Part shown: piece by piece, positions 4,715-6,065 of the stretch | Layout: each line of letters begins with the position of its first letter | Numbering within the stretch: the stretch's first letter is position 1 | Source: Actinomycetota bacterium | GTDB lineage: Bacteria; Actinomycetota; Thermoleophilia; Gaiellales; Gaiellaceae | Length of the DNA stretch: 6,065 nt | Assembly: GCA_013816275.1 (NCBI GenBank) | Contig: JACDER010000101.1 | Coordinates: forward strand, 1-6,065 | Direction of reading: 5' to 3' | Translations under genes and position numbers: made by a program | Notes under the pieces: model-generated | Databases searched by the model: none | What the model saw: only the letters and a program-made list of their open reading frames with translations | What the model was told of the DNA's origin: nothing

Positions 4715-6064
4715 CTAGTGAGCGGTTCGGACGATGCCCTTCAGGAAGGGGACGACGGTCTGAATGAACTTGTTCTGATCCGGAAAGTCGAGCAACGGGT
4801 CGAGGTGGCCCATCTCTTCGTCCTTGACGAACGTCGACCGCGGGATCTTCGTCGCCGCGACGAAGCGCTTGGCACCCATCAGGACTCCGCCCTCCGAGAG
4901 GCTCGTCTCGAACACGTACAGCGGCCTGTCGATCTCGTGCAGGTGGCTCAGGCGGAGGCCGAGGTAGCGCGCGGCCGCCGTCGGCTTGACGTACTGGGCT
5001 CCGCGCAGCATGTCGAGGTCGAGCCGGGCGGGGTAGTACCACTCCATCGCATTGCCGGGCTCACTCGCAAAGGCAGCACAGACCTGGGAGACGCTCGAAT
5101 AAGGCCCGTTCACCCACGGGCGGGGGTCGCCCGACCCGGCGAACTGCCCTGCGCGCACCTTCAGCGAATCGTCCGAGTGCTGGAGAAGCCAGCCCACGAA
5201 GGCCTCGTTCGTGACCGTAAAATCCGGGAGCGTGCCGGGCGGGATCAAGCCGGGCGGGATGAGCGACGTGAGGAACTGCAGCGCGGAGGTGCCCTGCGGG
5301 TCGGCCAGCGCGTACTGGCACCCCAGCTCGGGTAGGACACCCACGATCCAGAGCGGGAAGCCCAACGGCGGACCTGTGAAGGCAAAGGGCGTGTTGTGCT
5401 CCAGCGTTTGCAGGCGCGTCTTCGCCTGCGCCACGTTCGCGAACGGCGGCCAGAAGGACGTTCCGGCCGCCAGCTTCCCCCAGGTGCCGAACAGGCCGCC
5501 GTCGATCAGGACGAAACCCGCCAGGTCGCGGTAGCCGGCCCGGCCCGAAAAGTCCCAGGCGGCGTACGCGGGAACCGCGGTCGCGCCCGCCGAGTGACCG
5601 CCGAGGATCACGCGGCGCTTCCCTCGCGCACGCGCGGCGAGCACCACACGGTGCACGTCGTTGACCTCGACCGCGAGGCCCCACTTGCGCACGAAGGAGG
5701 CCTGCGAGTCGTCGACTGGTGCGAACGAGCGACCGTTGAGGGGTAGCAGGCCCGTGTAGAAGCCGAGCGCCGCATTCGGATCGTTGGCCTCGAAGCCGCT
5801 GGTGTCCTCGAGCGCGTTTCCGCGACGGTCGATCGTCCAGACCGCGAGCCCCGGGACGCGCCGAGGGAGCGTCTCGCCGAGCAGGTTGAAGGTCGCCTGC
5901 CCCGACGGGCTGCCCGGGATAAGGACGAGGATGGTGCGCGCGCTCGACGGGCCGTACTTGCGCAGCCAGATCGTGTTGTACTTCGCGGGGCCGGGGGCGT
6001 CTCCGACGGCGAACTGGACGCGCTTTCCGCTCCATGCAGCGGCCGTACTGGGCAGAACGAGCAT
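4715..6064 (-). CDS. Exported alpha/beta hydrolase, 5' end probably cut by the window
   Basis: The visible 449 residues form a serine hydrolase of the alpha/beta fold. ILVLIPGSPSG (45-55) carries the first core strand and oxyanion region, AVWTIDRRGNALED (74-87) follows, and GGHSAGA (155-161) is the nucleophile elbow with S158. H420 in MGHLDPLLD is the likely catalytic histidine. The acid is probably E386 in LYVFETS, after the predicted seventh strand, with D188 in LIDGG an alternative. A large segment (about 195-370) between elbow and histidine is a cap domain with two adjacent cysteine-bearing stretches (C249, C329). The N-terminus, MLVLPSTAAAWSG, looks like the tail of a signal peptide without its charged start, so translation most likely begins beyond base 6065. 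Export to the cell surface is inferred. The substrate is unknown; esterase or lipase activity is the family default. It appears to be the first gene of the minus-strand unit within view. Confidence 0.82.
   Translation of the reverse strand: MLVLPSTAAAWSGKRVQFAVGDAPGPAKYNTIWLRKYGPSSARTILVLIPGSPSGQATFNLLGETLPRRVPGLAVWTIDRRGNALEDTSGFEANDPNAALGFYTGLLPLNGRSFAPVDDSQASFVRKWGLAVEVNDVHRVVLAARARGKRRVILGGHSAGATAVPAYAAWDFSGRAGYRDLAGFVLIDGGLFGTWGKLAAGTSFWPPFANVAQAKTRLQTLEHNTPFAFTGPPLGFPLWIVGVLPELGCQYALADPQGTSALQFLTSLIPPGLIPPGTLPDFTVTNEAFVGWLLQHSDDSLKVRAGQFAGSGDPRPWVNGPYSSVSQVCAAFASEPGNAMEWYYPARLDLDMLRGAQYVKPTAAARYLGLRLSHLHEIDRPLYVFETSLSEGGVLMGAKRFVAATKIPRSTFVKDEEMGHLDPLLDFPDQNKFIQTVVPFLKGIVRTAH
5234..5260. 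repeat. Short in-frame tandem repeat inside the hydrolase gene
   Basis: The 12-mer gccgggcgggat occurs at 5234-5245 and again at 5249-5260, a 15-nt period. On the coding minus strand it yields the repeated peptide LIPPG-LIPPG (about residues 268-277) in the cap region. Five-codon periodicity keeps the frame, so it could vary by slippage without breaking the gene. It is probably a minor proline-glycine loop duplication. Confidence 0.6.
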
Positions 6065-6065
6065 G

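Noticed and set aside
2116..4767. An 883-codon plus-strand open frame spanning the membrane protein, HAD, PfpI and aquaporin genes.
   Set aside because: Its translation is extremely Arg-rich with no domain pattern and overlaps four recognisable genes in other frames. Long stop-free frames are expected at this GC content.
4677..5042. Minus-strand frame overlapping the end of the hydrolase and the start of the aquaporin, including a GTG overlapping the hydrolase TAG.
   Set aside because: From that GTG only about a dozen codons follow before a stop, and the upstream part is out of frame with the clear hydrolase. The aquaporin frame with its first membrane helix begins at the GTG at 4704 instead.
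4484..5335. Plus-strand open frame of 283 codons opposite the aquaporin and hydrolase genes.
   Set aside because: It is antisense to two proteins with clear catalytic or channel motifs and shows no motif, start signal or plausible composition of its own.

Overview
This is a GC-rich window with dense coding on both strands, frequent GTG starts and hairpins without U-tracts. Its two tRNA genes lack an encoded CCA end. Together this suggests a soil or sediment Actinomycetota, perhaps a Thermoleophilia/Gaiellales-type lineage. That placement is inference from composition and protein style, since no phylogenetic marker is present. No integrase, transposase, phage gene, CRISPR array or defence gene is visible, so this looks mostly like ordinary chromosome with a few local oddities.

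Layout from left to right. (1) Positions 1-335, minus strand: a small secreted protein of unknown function with a strong ribosome binding site and a perfect downstream hairpin. (2) Positions 411-1526, plus strand: a DUF917 / S-methyl-thiohydantoin-desulfurase-like protein, divergent from gene 1. (3) Positions 1527-2023: a structured RNA region. It holds two terminator-like hairpins, then minus-strand tRNA-Arg(TCG) and tRNA-His(GTG) transcribed in the order His then Arg. Upstream of these lies an exact 34-nt duplicate of the 5' half of tRNA-His, which stops just before the anticodon and has its own copy of a TATCCT promoter element. (4) Positions 2024-3088, plus strand: a polytopic membrane protein of the lysylphosphatidylglycerol-synthase transmembrane (UPF0104/YbhN) type. 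(5) Positions 3085-6064, minus strand: a compact run of four reading frames. In transcription order these are an exported alpha/beta hydrolase (5' end probably outside the window), an aquaporin, a miniature DJ-1/PfpI gene that has lost its middle, and a HAD phosphatase.

The minus-strand genes are spaced by 10 nt, 28 nt and a 1-nt stop/start overlap, so they are probably one transcription unit with coupled translation. No shared pathway is obvious. An exported esterase/lipase-like enzyme, a TIP-like water or small-solute channel, a stress-family protein remnant and a small-molecule phosphatase would fit a loose housekeeping or stress operon. The last gene meets the plus-strand membrane protein tail to tail, with the two stop codons overlapping in a single CTAG.

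The two most unusual things are the in-frame internally deleted PfpI gene, still translationally linked to the HAD gene, and the duplicated tRNA-His 5' half with promoter element. Both look like deletion or recombination scars rather than a new system, but each can be tested easily.
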